A stretch of DNA of 64,000 nucleotides, from contig JBDTPN010000010.1 in assembly GCA_039932715.1 (NCBI GenBank), positions 26,585-90,584 of the forward strand. Direction: 5' to 3'. Every line of letters begins with the position of its first letter. Position 1 is the first letter of the stretch. The position numbers and the translations under genes are program-made. Under the pieces are notes generated by a model. The model had not been told where the DNA came from. It was given only the letters and a program-made list of their open reading frames with translations, and searched no databases. The stretch comes from ZC4RG30 sp039932715 (GTDB taxonomy: Bacteria; Pseudomonadota; Gammaproteobacteria; Steroidobacterales; Steroidobacteraceae). Below are positions 50,642-61,619 of this stretch, piece after piece.

Positions 50642-51175
50642 ATGTCGTTGAGACCAATACTGCGCATGGGCGACCCCTTGCTGCTGCGGCGCGCGAGTGA
50701 AATCGCCAAGTTCGATACACCGTGGCTGCAGGAGCTGCTGGTGGACATGCACGACACCATGCATGCGGCCAACGGCGCGGGCCTGGCCGCGCCGCAGGTT
50801 GGCGTTTCCGTGCGCGTGGTGATCTTTGGCTTCGAGCGCAACGAGCGTTATCCGGATGCGCCGATGGTGCCGCCCACAGTGCTCATCAACCCCGTGCTTA
50901 CACCCATGGGTGACGAGCAGGAGGACGGATGGGAAGGCTGCCTTTCGGTTCCCGGCATGCGCGGACTGGTGCCGCGTTTCGCCAGGCTGCGCTACCAGGG
51001 CTTCGATGCCCATGGCGCAGGCATTGATCGCACGGTTGATGGCTTTCATGCGCGGGTGGTCCAGCATGAGGTCGATCACCTGGACGGAGTGCTTTATCCC
51101 ATGCGCATTCCCGACATGCGCCACTTCGGATTCCATGACGCGCTGTTTCCGGGACAACCTGCCAAGGACGATTGA
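50642..51175 (+). CDS. def: Peptide deformylase
   Basis: 177 residues with all three PDF motifs: GAGLAAPQVG, EGCLSVPG and HEVDHLDGVLY (metal ligands Cys and two His). Removes the formyl group from nascent proteins. A 466-base downstream run to sthA is absent; the next gene starts 3 nt after the stop, so def and sthA may be cotranscribed. Confidence 0.96.
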   Translation: MSLRPILRMGDPLLLRRASEIAKFDTPWLQELLVDMHDTMHAANGAGLAAPQVGVSVRVVIFGFERNERYPDAPMVPPTVLINPVLTPMGDEQEDGWEGCLSVPGMRGLVPRFARLRYQGFDAHGAGIDRTVDGFHARVVQHEVDHLDGVLYPMRIPDMRHFGFHDALFPGQPAKDD

Positions 51176-51178
51176 TTG

Positions 51179-52567
51179 ATGGATCAGTATGACGCCGTAG
51201 TAATCGGGACCGGTCCCGCGGGCGAGGGCGCCGCGATGATGCTGGCCAAGCACCATCGCAAGGTGGCCGTGGTCGAGCGCTTCAAGGATGTGGGAGGCGG
51301 CTGTACCCACTGGGGCACTATCCCCAGCAAGGCGCTGCGTCATGCGGTCAAGACGCTGAGTGATGCGCGTGCCAATCCTCTGCTGCACAAGGCGGTGGAA
51401 TCCCTGGTGGTCACCTTCCCGCAGTTGCTGTCCACTGCCGGCAGTGTCATCGAGGCGCAAGTACAGATGCGCCAGCGGTTTTACAGCCGCAACCATGTGC
51501 CGGTGCTCGAAGGGTCGGCCAGTCTGGTGGATGCCAACACGGTACGGATCACTCCGCGCATGGCACTGCCCTTTGAGATCCGTGCTGATCGCATCGTGAT
51601 CGCCAGTGGGTCGCGGCCTTACCATCCGCCGGGACTCGACTTTTCACATCCGCGTGTCTGCGACAGTGACAGCGTGCTGCATTATCCGGAAACCCCGTTC
51701 AGTGTGACTATCTACGGGGCGGGAGTCATTGGCTGCGAGTACGCATCCATATTTCTCAACATGGGCGCCAAGGTCACGCTGGTCAACACCCAGGACCGGC
51801 TGCTGTCTTTCATGGACGATGAAATCGCCGAGGCGCTTTCCTACCACCTGCGTGAGCAGGGTTGCATCATCCGGCACAACGAGGAATTCGATCATCTCGA
51901 GGCGCGCGAACGCGATGTGTTGCTGCATCTGAAGTCTGGACGCCAGATCAAGTCCGACCTGCTGCTGTGGGCCAATGGCCGCACCGGCAATACCGATGGA
52001 ATGAACCTCGAGGCCGTGGGGATCGTCCCCAACAGGCGTGGACAGATAGAGGTCAATGAGCATTTCATCACTGCGCTGCCCAATATATTCGCCATCGGGG
52101 ACGTGATCGGGCCGCCGGCGCTGGCCAGCGCCGCTTACCAGCAGGGCGGTTATGTGGGGCAATACATTCTCGATCCCACGATTGCGTCGCGGCGTGCGGA
52201 CCTGATTCCCAGCGGCATCTACACCATCCCGGAGATTTCCTCGGTGGGGCGCACCGAGCGGGAACTGCAACAGGCCGGCGTGCCCTATGAAATCGGGCAT
52301 ACTCATTTCAAGTCGCTGGCACGCGCGCAGATGACGGGCCAGCGCGTGGGTATGCTCAAACTGCTGTTTCACACGCAGACGCTGCAGGTGCTGGGCGTGC
52401 ATTGTTTCGGCGACAACGCTTCGGAGATCGTGCACATCGGCCAGACCGTCATGGCCAGCAACGACCTCAACAACCTGCGCTATTTCATCAACACCACATT
52501 CAACTATCCCACCATGGCCGAGGCCTACCGGATCGCCGCGTACAATGGGCTCAACCGGTTGGCCTGA
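51179..52567 (+). CDS. sthA: Soluble pyridine nucleotide transhydrogenase
   Basis: 462 residues. The N-terminal FAD motif is IGTGPAGEGAAMMLAK. CTHWGTIPSKALRHA is the SthA version of the disulfide-reductase segment, with only one Cys, so no redox disulfide. NAD motif YGAGVIGCEYASIF, and IFAIGDVIGPPALASAAY near the end. Interconverts NADPH and NADH in the cytoplasm. ATG at 51179 sits 3 nt after the def stop. Confidence 0.96.
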   Translation: MDQYDAVVIGTGPAGEGAAMMLAKHHRKVAVVERFKDVGGGCTHWGTIPSKALRHAVKTLSDARANPLLHKAVESLVVTFPQLLSTAGSVIEAQVQMRQRFYSRNHVPVLEGSASLVDANTVRITPRMALPFEIRADRIVIASGSRPYHPPGLDFSHPRVCDSDSVLHYPETPFSVTIYGAGVIGCEYASIFLNMGAKVTLVNTQDRLLSFMDDEIAEALSYHLREQGCIIRHNEEFDHLEARERDVLLHLKSGRQIKSDLLLWANGRTGNTDGMNLEAVGIVPNRRGQIEVNEHFITALPNIFAIGDVIGPPALASAAYQQGGYVGQYILDPTIASRRADLIPSGIYTIPEISSVGRTERELQQAGVPYEIGHTHFKSLARAQMTGQRVGMLKLLFHTQTLQVLGVHCFGDNASEIVHIGQTVMASNDLNNLRYFINTTFNYPTMAEAYRIAAYNGLNRLA

Positions 52568-52588
52568 GGCCAATCCACCCGGGAAAAA

Positions 52589-54397
52589 ATGGACACCAAC
52601 TCGTATCGCCCCAAGGGCAAGTCAATGAAGCCGCTGCGGGCGCTGGGGCCATTCCTGTGGCGCTATCGCGGCACCATGTTGCTGGCATTGGTGGCGCTGT
52701 TGATCGCCTCCGGCGCAATGCTGGCTCTGCCGTTTGCCGTCGGCCGCCTGATTGACCACGGGATGGCAGCTGGCGATGCCAGCACCATCAATCGCTATTT
52801 CCTGGGTTTCCTGGCGGCGGCGGTGGTATTCGGCGTGTTCGCGGCACTTCGCTATTACCTGGTGACCTGGCTGGGTGAGCGCGTCGTCAGCGACATCCGG
52901 GCCGCTGTATACCGGCGCGTGTTGCGCATGGACATGACCTTCTTCGAGGTGACCCGCACTGGCGAAGTGCTGTCGCGGCTCACTACTGACACGACGCTGG
53001 TGCAATCGATCTCCGGCGTCGGGATTTCCATCGCGCTGCGTTCGGTGCTGAATCTGGTGGGCGCACTGGTAATGATGGGCTGGACCAGTCCCAAATTAAT
53101 GGGCGTCATGGTGGTGCTGATTCCGGTGATCCTGTTGCCCATGTTTGCAGTGGGACGCAAGGTGCGGTCGTTGTCGCGCGCATCGCAGGATCGCATTGCC
53201 GATACCAGCGGACTTGCCGGCGAAACGCTAAACGCCATGCAGACCGTGCAGGCGTTCACGCTCGAGGACCTGCAAAGCCGGCGCTATGACGCTGCCGTGG
53301 AGCAGAGTTTCATCACTGCGATCAAGCGCAATCGCATCCGGGCGATGCTGACGGCGGTGGGCATGATCATGGTGATGGGGGCGATCACTCTGGTGCTGTG
53401 GCTTGGTGCCCGCGCCGTGCTGGCTGGCCAAATGACCGGCGGACAACTGGGACAGTTCCTGCTGTATGCGGGTTTCGTCACCAGCTCGGCCGCTGCCCTC
53501 ATCGAACAGTGGGGCGAGGTGCAGCGTGCGGCGGGCGCCATGGAGCGCCTGGTCGAACTGCTGAATGCTCAGCCGGCCATTGCAGCGCCGCCGCGGCCGG
53601 CGGCACTGCCGGAGCCCAGCCGAGGGGCGCTGCGTTTTGAAAACGTGACGTTCTGCTATCCCTCGCGTCCGGGCAGTCCGGCAGTGGACGGGCTGTCGCT
53701 GGAGATTGCATTTGGCGAGACCGTCGCAGTGGTCGGACCTTCGGGCGCCGGCAAGAGCACATTGTTCCAGCTGGCGCTGCGATTCTACGACCCGAACTCC
53801 GGGCGCATATTGCTCGACGGAGTAGACGTGGCCACAGTGGACCCGGTTGCATTGCGCTCGCGCATCGGAATGGTGCCCCAGGACACGGTGCTGTTCGGCG
53901 CCTCGGCGCGCGAGAACATACGCTACGGCAGGCCTGGCGCCACCGATGCGGAAATCGAAGCGGCGGCGCGTGCCGCAGCGGCAGACACCTTCATCCAGAA
54001 ACTGCCCCAGGGATACGACACCTTTCTCGGCGAGCGTGGCACGCGGCTATCGGGCGGGCAGCGCCAGCGCATTGCCATCGCGCGCGCAATTCTCAAGGAT
54101 CCGCCACTGCTGCTGCTGGATGAAGCCACCAGCGCGCTGGATTCAGAAAGTGAACTGTTGGTGCAGCAGGCGCTTGAAGAACTGATGTCCACGCGCACTA
54201 CGGTGATCATTGCCCACCGACTGGCCACCGTACTCAAGGCCGATCGCATCGTGGTCATGGATCATGGACGCATCGTTGCTGTTGGTACTCACGCGGAGTT
54301 GCAGGCCAGCAATCCTTTGTATGCGCGTCTTGCGCAGCTGCAGTTCGGAGAGCAGGTGGGGAGCGCGGAGCCGCTGGACCTGGAGTTGGCGCCCTGA
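52589..54397 (+). CDS. ABC exporter, fused membrane and ATPase domains (MsbA-like)
   Basis: 602 residues. Six helices in the first ~320 residues, then the ATPase: Walker A GPSGAGKST, GMVPQDTVLFGAS, LSGGQRQRIAIARA, DEATSALDSESE and an H-loop HRL. Similar to lipid A/multidrug exporters that work as homodimers; a Met 12 codons in is an alternative start. Substrate unknown; a lipid or drug is likely. Stands alone after sthA. Confidence 0.94.
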   Translation: MDTNSYRPKGKSMKPLRALGPFLWRYRGTMLLALVALLIASGAMLALPFAVGRLIDHGMAAGDASTINRYFLGFLAAAVVFGVFAALRYYLVTWLGERVVSDIRAAVYRRVLRMDMTFFEVTRTGEVLSRLTTDTTLVQSISGVGISIALRSVLNLVGALVMMGWTSPKLMGVMVVLIPVILLPMFAVGRKVRSLSRASQDRIADTSGLAGETLNAMQTVQAFTLEDLQSRRYDAAVEQSFITAIKRNRIRAMLTAVGMIMVMGAITLVLWLGARAVLAGQMTGGQLGQFLLYAGFVTSSAAALIEQWGEVQRAAGAMERLVELLNAQPAIAAPPRPAALPEPSRGALRFENVTFCYPSRPGSPAVDGLSLEIAFGETVAVVGPSGAGKSTLFQLALRFYDPNSGRILLDGVDVATVDPVALRSRIGMVPQDTVLFGASARENIRYGRPGATDAEIEAAARAAAADTFIQKLPQGYDTFLGERGTRLSGGQRQRIAIARAILKDPPLLLLDEATSALDSESELLVQQALEELMSTRTTVIIAHRLATVLKADRIVVMDHGRIVAVGTHAELQASNPLYARLAQLQFGEQVGSAEPLDLELAP

Positions 54398-54407
54398 GTG
54401 CGGCTGG

Positions 54408-55025
54408 CTAGCGTCTCTGGGCTGTTCGTTGTGCGCGCCAATAGAGCAACAGCGCCAACCCCCCGACCATTCCGCCCAGGTGCGCAAAATGCGCAACCCC
54501 GGCGTTGTTACCGGTGAGTCCGAGGTAGAGCTCCACTAGTCCGTAAAGAGTTACGAACAACCATGCGGGCATGGGAATGGGCGGGAAGATAAGCATCAGC
54601 TTGCGCCGCGGATATGCCATGCCAAAAGCCAGCAGCAAGCCGAAGATGCCGCCTGATGCGCCCACCGTGGGCACTGGCGGGTTGCCCATCAGGTGCAGCA
54701 CCAGTAGCTGCGCCAGCGCCGCAGTCACCACGCACACAAAGTAGTAAATCACGAACCGCTTCGAGCCCATGAGGCGCTCGATGTCCGGGCCGAACATGTA
54801 CAGCGCAAACATGTTGAACAGGAGATGGAAGAGGTTGTGCGGATCGTGGAGGAACGCGTAGCTGACCAGCTGCCAGGGCATGAATGCCGGATAGCCAGGC
54901 TCCCTGGCGGGTGGCCACAGCGCGAAATTCAGCTCGACGACATCGCCCAGCAGATACTGCACGCCAAAGATCGCCACGCAGGCGATCAGCAGGTAGCGGA
55001 CAACCGGGGTCATTACCTGGCCCAT
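54408..55025 (-). CDS. Rhomboid family intramembrane serine protease
   Basis: 205 residues, six helices. Catalytic Ser124 in GASGGIFG and His182 in AHLGG; the N-terminal PWQLVSYAFLHDPHNLFHLLFNM segment with its His-Asn contributes to the active site. Cuts transmembrane segments of unknown partners. Ribosome site GAGG lies 12 nt upstream; 14 bp downstream of the typA stop in the same direction, so maybe co-transcribed. Confidence 0.93.
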   Translation of the reverse strand: MGQVMTPVVRYLLIACVAIFGVQYLLGDVVELNFALWPPAREPGYPAFMPWQLVSYAFLHDPHNLFHLLFNMFALYMFGPDIERLMGSKRFVIYYFVCVVTAALAQLLVLHLMGNPPVPTVGASGGIFGLLLAFGMAYPRRKLMLIFPPIPMPAWLFVTLYGLVELYLGLTGNNAGVAHFAHLGGMVGGLALLLYWRAQRTAQRR

Positions 55026-55038
55026 CCCTGGGATTTCC

Positions 55039-56865
<1,827 letters not shown>

Positions 56866-56969
56866 GGGCTTTGTTTATCCGTGCCTGGTGACCCTGGCGG
56901 GGGTAGCGCCGAGGCGCGAAAAAGGGCCGCGAGAGTACCAGTTTTGCCTGGGGTTTCCTACACTGGGCC

Positions 56970-58811
56970 GTGAATAGACCCCCTCCAGTGGCACCACAGT
57001 CCGCACCCAACCTGCAGCGCCTCCCGCGCGAGTTCCTCGAAGTGTTCCGTTATGGGCGCAAGGCGCTGGAGCTGGTCTGGCAGACCAGCCGATCGCTTTC
57101 CATATCCCTGGGGCTGCTGACCGTGGTCGCGGGGGCTCTGCCGGCACTGGTGGCCTATATCGGTGCACGCATCGTCGATGCTGTGGTGCACGCAGCGGCT
57201 TCTGGCTCGGGTCTCGAGGCGGTGCTGCGGCTGGTGGCCATGGAAGGCGCCGTGGTTGCAGTGCTGGCGTTATGCACGCGTGCACAGACTCTGTGCACCA
57301 CGTTGCTGCGCGATCAACTGGGGTTCCGCGTCAACTCCATGATCCTCGACAAGGCCCTGACCCTGGATCTGGAGCATTTCGAGGATTCAGAATTCTATGA
57401 CCGCCTTACCCGCGCGCGGCGCGAAGCCTCTCAGCGGCCGCTGAGCCTGGTGCTGCGCAGTTTCGCGTTGGCGCAGAACCTGGTGTCGCTGGTCAGTTTC
57501 GCGGCGCTGTTGATCGGTTTCTCTGCATGGGCGGTGGTGTTGCTGGTGCTGGCCGGCCTTCCGGGTTTCATCGCCGAAGCGAAATTCTCGAACGATGCAT
57601 TCCGGTTGTTCCGCTGGCGTTCATCCGAACGGCGCATGCAGGCTTATCTCGAAACAGTGCTGGCACGCGAAGATCACGCCAAGGAAGTGAAGCTGTTTGC
57701 GCTGGGGCGGCGGCTGCTCGAGAGATACAAATTCATTCACCACGGCCTGCTTACGCAGGAGCGCAAGCTTGCCATTCGCCGCGACTCCTGGGGCTTTGTA
57801 CTGGGACTGCTGGCAACGCTGGCCTTGTATTCGGGCTATGCATGGGTAGCCGTCAGCGCAGTGCGTGGCCATATCACCGTGGGCCAGATGACCATGTATC
57901 TGCTGTTGTTCCGGCAGGGACAAGGTGCAGTGAGCGCCGCACTGGGTGCAGTCAGTGGCTTGTACGAAGACAATCTTTACCTGTCGACGCTTTACGAATA
58001 TCTCGATACGCCGGCGCGTCCCAAGTCTGGAATTGCCACCAGCGGTCCACTCAAGACTGACGGATTGCGGCTAGAGCATGTGAGCTTTACCTATCCGGGC
58101 GCCGAAAAGCCGGCGCTCGCCGACATATCCCTGCATCTGCAACCCGGGCACAGCCTGGCGCTGGTGGGCGCAAACGGGTCAGGCAAGACCACGCTTATCA
58201 AGTTGATCACGCGACTGTATGTGCCCACGCAGGGCCGGATACTGCTGGACGGGCGGGATCTTGCCGAGTGGGACGAATACGCGCTGCGCCAGAGGTTCGG
58301 CGTGATCTTCCAGGATTTCGTGCGCTATCAACTGCTGGTGGGCGAGAACATCGGTGCCGGCGACGAGCGACATTTCGACGAAGAGGCACGCTGGCATGAG
58401 GCAGCCCGGCTGGGCAGGGCGGATGAGTTCATCGACACGCTGCCCGAAGGCTACAAGACGCAGTTGGGAAAGTGGTTCCAGGGTGGGCGCGAAATCTCGG
58501 GCGGGCAGTGGCAGAAGACGGCGCTATCGCGTGCATTCATGCGCCGCGACGCCGACATACTGGTGCTGGACGAGCCCACTGCGGCCATGGATGCCGAAGC
58601 GGAAGCAGAGGTGTACGGGCACGTGCGCAAGCTGGCCCAGGGACGCATGACCATACTCATCTCGCACCGGTTTTCCACGGTGCGCACGGCGGACGAGATC
58701 ATTGTGCTGGATGAGGGCAGGGTGGCCGAGCGCGGCGACCATGCCGCGCTGATGGCCCAGGATGGCGTGTATGCGCGCCTGTTCGGACTGCAGGCGCGCG
58801 GCTACCAGTAG
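56970..58811 (+). CDS. ABC exporter, peptide/lantibiotic-type
   Basis: 613 residues from a GTG. Membrane domain with about six helices to residue 340, including LDKALTLDLEHFEDSEFYDRLTRA, then ATPase: GANGSGKTTL, FGVIFQDFVRYQL, GREISGGQWQKTALSRAFM, VLDEPTAAMDAEAE and SHRF. The ISGGQWQKTALSRAF signature is the variant of lantibiotic/bacteriocin-associated exporters. There is no nearby precursor peptide that I can see. Followed 3 bp later by the convergent MarR gene. Confidence 0.9.
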   Translation: MNRPPPVAPQSAPNLQRLPREFLEVFRYGRKALELVWQTSRSLSISLGLLTVVAGALPALVAYIGARIVDAVVHAAASGSGLEAVLRLVAMEGAVVAVLALCTRAQTLCTTLLRDQLGFRVNSMILDKALTLDLEHFEDSEFYDRLTRARREASQRPLSLVLRSFALAQNLVSLVSFAALLIGFSAWAVVLLVLAGLPGFIAEAKFSNDAFRLFRWRSSERRMQAYLETVLAREDHAKEVKLFALGRRLLERYKFIHHGLLTQERKLAIRRDSWGFVLGLLATLALYSGYAWVAVSAVRGHITVGQMTMYLLLFRQGQGAVSAALGAVSGLYEDNLYLSTLYEYLDTPARPKSGIATSGPLKTDGLRLEHVSFTYPGAEKPALADISLHLQPGHSLALVGANGSGKTTLIKLITRLYVPTQGRILLDGRDLAEWDEYALRQRFGVIFQDFVRYQLLVGENIGAGDERHFDEEARWHEAARLGRADEFIDTLPEGYKTQLGKWFQGGREISGGQWQKTALSRAFMRRDADILVLDEPTAAMDAEAEAEVYGHVRKLAQGRMTILISHRFSTVRTADEIIVLDEGRVAERGDHAALMAQDGVYARLFGLQARGYQ

Positions 58812-58814
58812 CGT

Positions 58815-59288
58815 TCAGACCACGTCGCGGTTGGAGATTATCCGGCGCAGCATCTGCTTGAGCTGTGCGAACTCGTCCTGCGAGAAGCCCGACAGGTGAT
58901 TGTTGTACACCCGCGCCAGGTGATGCGGGATCAAGGTCGTGAGTTCACGGCCCTGGTCCGTCAACGTCAGCATGACCACGCGTCGATCCGTCGAACTGCG
59001 GTTGCGGGCCAGCAAGCCCTTGGCCTCGAGGCGATCGAGCATGCGCGTCATCGCGCCGGTGTCGGTGTTGAGATCGCGCGCCAGACTGGCTGCAGTGGGA
59101 TTGCCGCCGCGCGAAATGATCATCAGCGGCGCCCACTGCACAGCGGTCAGTCCATACGGACGCATCTCGGTCTCGGCCGCGCGCATCAATGTGGATACTG
59201 TCGTGCGCAGCAAATAGCCGATCGACTCTTCGGCCGACCAGCGATCACCGCTGTAGAACTCGTTGGTTATCTGCTTTTCTGGATTCAT
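58815..59288 (-). CDS. MarR-family transcriptional regulator
   Basis: 157 residues from the ATG at 59288. Winged helix (TAVQWAPLMIISRGGNPTAASLARDLNTDTGAMTRMLDRLEAKGLLARNRSSTDRRVVMLTLTDQG) with flanking dimer helices. The promoter is TTGACT, 17 bp, TACTGT, and the -10 lies 7 nt before the ATG, so the message is nearly or wholly leaderless. An inverted repeat overlaps the promoter, indicating autorepression. The divergent small gene shares the region. Confidence 0.93.
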   Translation of the reverse strand: MNPEKQITNEFYSGDRWSAEESIGYLLRTTVSTLMRAAETEMRPYGLTAVQWAPLMIISRGGNPTAASLARDLNTDTGAMTRMLDRLEAKGLLARNRSSTDRRVVMLTLTDQGRELTTLIPHHLARVYNNHLSGFSQDEFAQLKQMLRRIISNRDVV

Positions 59289-59290
59289 AC

Positions 59291-59320
59291 CTATTACAGT
59301 ATTTGCACAGGCAGTAATAG
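59291..59320. promoter_or_regulatory. MarR-type operator: inverted repeat CTATTAC / GTAATAG
   Basis: Perfect 7-bp arms at 59291-59297 and 59314-59320, 16 bp apart, covering the MarR -10 (59301-59296) and spacer and abutting the -35 (TTGACT, 59324-59319). The divergent gene's TATAAT (59346-59351) lies 26 bp away, so binding here could also affect that promoter. Confidence 0.72.
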
Positions 59321-59360
59321 TCAATCCCGAACTGCCACATCTGCGTATAATTTCGACCCC

Positions 59361-59660
59361 ATGAGCGTATCCCCAGAGAGTTTTGAGTCAGCTTTTGCCA
59401 AGGCAGTGGATCTTGGCAACAAGCTGGCGGACAAGGACAAGGACGCGGACCTCTGGGACATCGCCGATGGCCTCCTGGCGGGCGCCGTGCAGTATTGGTT
59501 GTATTCACGGCAGCCCTGCGGGGATCCGCGCTGCCAGGATTGCCTGCCGGTCAGCACCGCGGAGGCTCGACTCGAGGAGCTCAAGCGGCTGATCCGCGAG
59601 CTGGCTTCCGACAGCGAGTACTACCACACGCCCACGGACTCTAACGCAGGTCGCGCCTGA
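59361..59660 (+). CDS. Small hypothetical protein, probably leaderless
   Basis: 99 residues. A -10 box TATAAT (59346-59351) ends 9 nt before the ATG, with no ribosome site, so transcription likely starts at or next to the start codon. N-terminal half is helical (FAKAVDLGNKLADKDKDADLWDIADGLL), then AVQYWLYSRQPCGDPRCQDC, whose CxxxxCxxC-like spacing may bind a metal, and a charged helix at the end. No family recognised. Divergent from MarR, which may repress it. Confidence 0.75.
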   Translation: MSVSPESFESAFAKAVDLGNKLADKDKDADLWDIADGLLAGAVQYWLYSRQPCGDPRCQDCLPVSTAEARLEELKRLIRELASDSEYYHTPTDSNAGRA

Positions 59661-59680
59661 GGGCGCCGCGCCCTTTCTTC

Positions 59681-60724
59681 ATGACGGACGTGATTCAGAC
59701 CGAGGCTGTGATTGTCGGTGCAGGTCCGTGCGGCCTGTTCCAGGTTTTCGAACTGGGCCTGCTGGGAATCAAGGCGCATCTGCTGGATTCACTTGCACGG
59801 CCCGGTGGCCAGTGCACCGAGCTATATCCGGAAAAACCCATTTACGACATTCCTGCATTGCCGGTGTGCGGCGCACAGGAACTGGTCGACCGGCTGCTCG
59901 AGCAGATCAAACCCTTTGGCGCCGCCATGCATTTCGGTCACGAGGTTACGCGCGTGCATAAGCGCGATGACGGCCGTTTCGATGTGGAGACCGCCGGTGG
60001 ACTGAAGTTTGATGCGGGCACCATTGTGATCGCCGGCGGCGTGGGTTCATTCCAGCCGCGGCGACTGGGCGTGGAAGGCATTGATGCCTTCGAGAACCAG
60101 CAGATTTTCTATCGCGTGCAGCGCGCTGCGGATTTCCAGGGGAAACACCTGGTCATCTTCGGTGGCGGTGATTCGGCACTGGACTGGACGCTCGACCTCA
60201 TCGACCGCGCCGCGTCGCTGACGCTGGTGCATCGCCGTCCCGAGTTTCGCGCAGCGCCCGCATCGGTGGCCAAGATGCATGCACTGCAGGCTGCAGGCCG
60301 CATGCAATTCATCGAGGGCACGGCCAGCGCGCTGGCGCAGGTTGATGGCGTGCTCACGGGCGTTTTCATCAAGGGCAGCGATGGCACGGTCACCGAAGTG
60401 GCAGCGGATCGCGTGCTGGCTTTCTTCGGCCTGCATCCCAAGCTTGGCCCCATTGCCGAGTGGGGATTGGAGCTCGAAAAGCGCGCGCTCAAGGTGGATA
60501 CGGAAAAATTCCAGACCAGCGTGCCTGGCATCTTCGCCGTGGGCGATATCAATACCTATCCGGGCAAGAAGAAGCTGATCCTGTCGGGCTTCCATGAAGC
60601 GGCACTGGCTGCGTTCGCCATTCAGCACCATCTTTACCCTGAAAAGCGCCAGTTCCTGCAATACACCACCACCAGTCCCATCATGCACCAGCGGTTGGGC
60701 GTTCCGGATCCGCCCAAGACCTGA
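59681..60724 (+). CDS. Ferredoxin/flavodoxin-NADP+ reductase (thioredoxin-reductase-like type)
   Basis: 347 residues. FAD motif IVGAGPCGLFQVFELG, ARPGGQCTELYPEKPIYDIP, NADP motif IFGGGDSALDWTLDL with HRRPEFRAAP, and FAVGDINTYPGKKKLILSGFHEAALAA at the C-terminus, as in YumC-type enzymes. No active-site CxxC, so not thioredoxin reductase. Supplies or removes electrons from ferredoxin. Follows the small gene by 20 bp and precedes tesB by 5 bp. Confidence 0.94.
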   Translation: MTDVIQTEAVIVGAGPCGLFQVFELGLLGIKAHLLDSLARPGGQCTELYPEKPIYDIPALPVCGAQELVDRLLEQIKPFGAAMHFGHEVTRVHKRDDGRFDVETAGGLKFDAGTIVIAGGVGSFQPRRLGVEGIDAFENQQIFYRVQRAADFQGKHLVIFGGGDSALDWTLDLIDRAASLTLVHRRPEFRAAPASVAKMHALQAAGRMQFIEGTASALAQVDGVLTGVFIKGSDGTVTEVAADRVLAFFGLHPKLGPIAEWGLELEKRALKVDTEKFQTSVPGIFAVGDINTYPGKKKLILSGFHEAALAAFAIQHHLYPEKRQFLQYTTTSPIMHQRLGVPDPPKT

Positions 60725-60729
60725 CACTC

Positions 60730-61605
60730 ATGCAGCAATCACTTTCGGATCTGCTGCGTTTGCTGGAACTGGAGCGTCTGGAGATCAACCTGTTCCGCGG
60801 TACCAGCCGCGACATCGGCAGCGCGCAGGTATTCGGTGGCCAGGTGCTGGGGCAGGCTTTGCGCGCCGCCTACGCCACCGTCGAAGGACGCCTGGTGCAT
60901 TCCCTGCATGCGTATTTCCTGCGCCGCGGAGATTTCAATGCTCCCATCGTCTATGAAGTGGACCGCAGCCGCGATGGACACAGTTTCTCGAGCCGCCGCG
61001 TGGTGGCCATCCAGCATGGCCAACAGATCTTTCACATGTCTGCTTCATTCCAGGCGCCGGAAGAGGGTCTCGACCACCAGATCGCCATGCCCGATGTGCC
61101 GCCACCGGAATCGCTGCCAGACCTGCGCGACGCGATCGAAGCACAGCATGCATCGCTGCCCCCGGCGGTTGAAAGGTTCACCGGGCGCGACTCGCCTTTC
61201 GAATTTCGCAGCGTGCAGCCACAGGAATACCTGCAGCCCAAACGCGAGGAGCCGCGCCTCGACGTGTGGTTTCGCACGGTGGACCGTCTTGGTGATGACG
61301 ATGAGCAGCACCGCTGCCTGCTGGCGTATGTCTCGGACTATTACCTGATCGGCACGGCCATGCGACCGCATGGCTACTCCATGGCCAGTCCCGGCGTCGT
61401 CGTGGCAAGCATCGATCACGCCATGTGGTTTCACCGCCCCATGCGCGTGGACGAATGGCTGCTGTATTCAATCGAAAGCCCCAGCGCGTCAGGCGCACGC
61501 GGGTTCGCGCGCGCCAGCCTGTTTTCGCGCGACGGTCGGTTGGTGGCCAGCTCCGCGCAGGAAGGACTCCTGCGCGTGATGCCCGCAGGGCAAGCACCGG
61601 CCTGA
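60730..61605 (+). CDS. tesB: Acyl-CoA thioesterase II
   Basis: 291 residues, full TesB double hot-dog. FRGTSRDIGSAQVFGGQVLGQAL, SASFQAPEEGLDHQ, and the catalytic region SIDHAMWFHRPMRVDEWLLY...SAQEGLLR correspond to E. coli TesB closely. Hydrolyses medium to long acyl-CoA. Ends 14 bp before the convergent VOC gene. Confidence 0.96.
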   Translation: MQQSLSDLLRLLELERLEINLFRGTSRDIGSAQVFGGQVLGQALRAAYATVEGRLVHSLHAYFLRRGDFNAPIVYEVDRSRDGHSFSSRRVVAIQHGQQIFHMSASFQAPEEGLDHQIAMPDVPPPESLPDLRDAIEAQHASLPPAVERFTGRDSPFEFRSVQPQEYLQPKREEPRLDVWFRTVDRLGDDDEQHRCLLAYVSDYYLIGTAMRPHGYSMASPGVVVASIDHAMWFHRPMRVDEWLLYSIESPSASGARGFARASLFSRDGRLVASSAQEGLLRVMPAGQAPA

Positions 61606-61619
61606 AGCGGACGGTCCCG

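Noticed and set aside
50168..51625. 485-codon minus frame across RRM, def and sthA
   Set aside because: Its Ala/Thr runs are the reverse complement of the Gly-rich tail; crosses three real genes.
56970..58811. Bacteriocin biosynthesis cluster around the lantibiotic-type exporter
   Set aside because: No precursor peptide, modification enzyme or immunity gene is visible in the flanking sequence.
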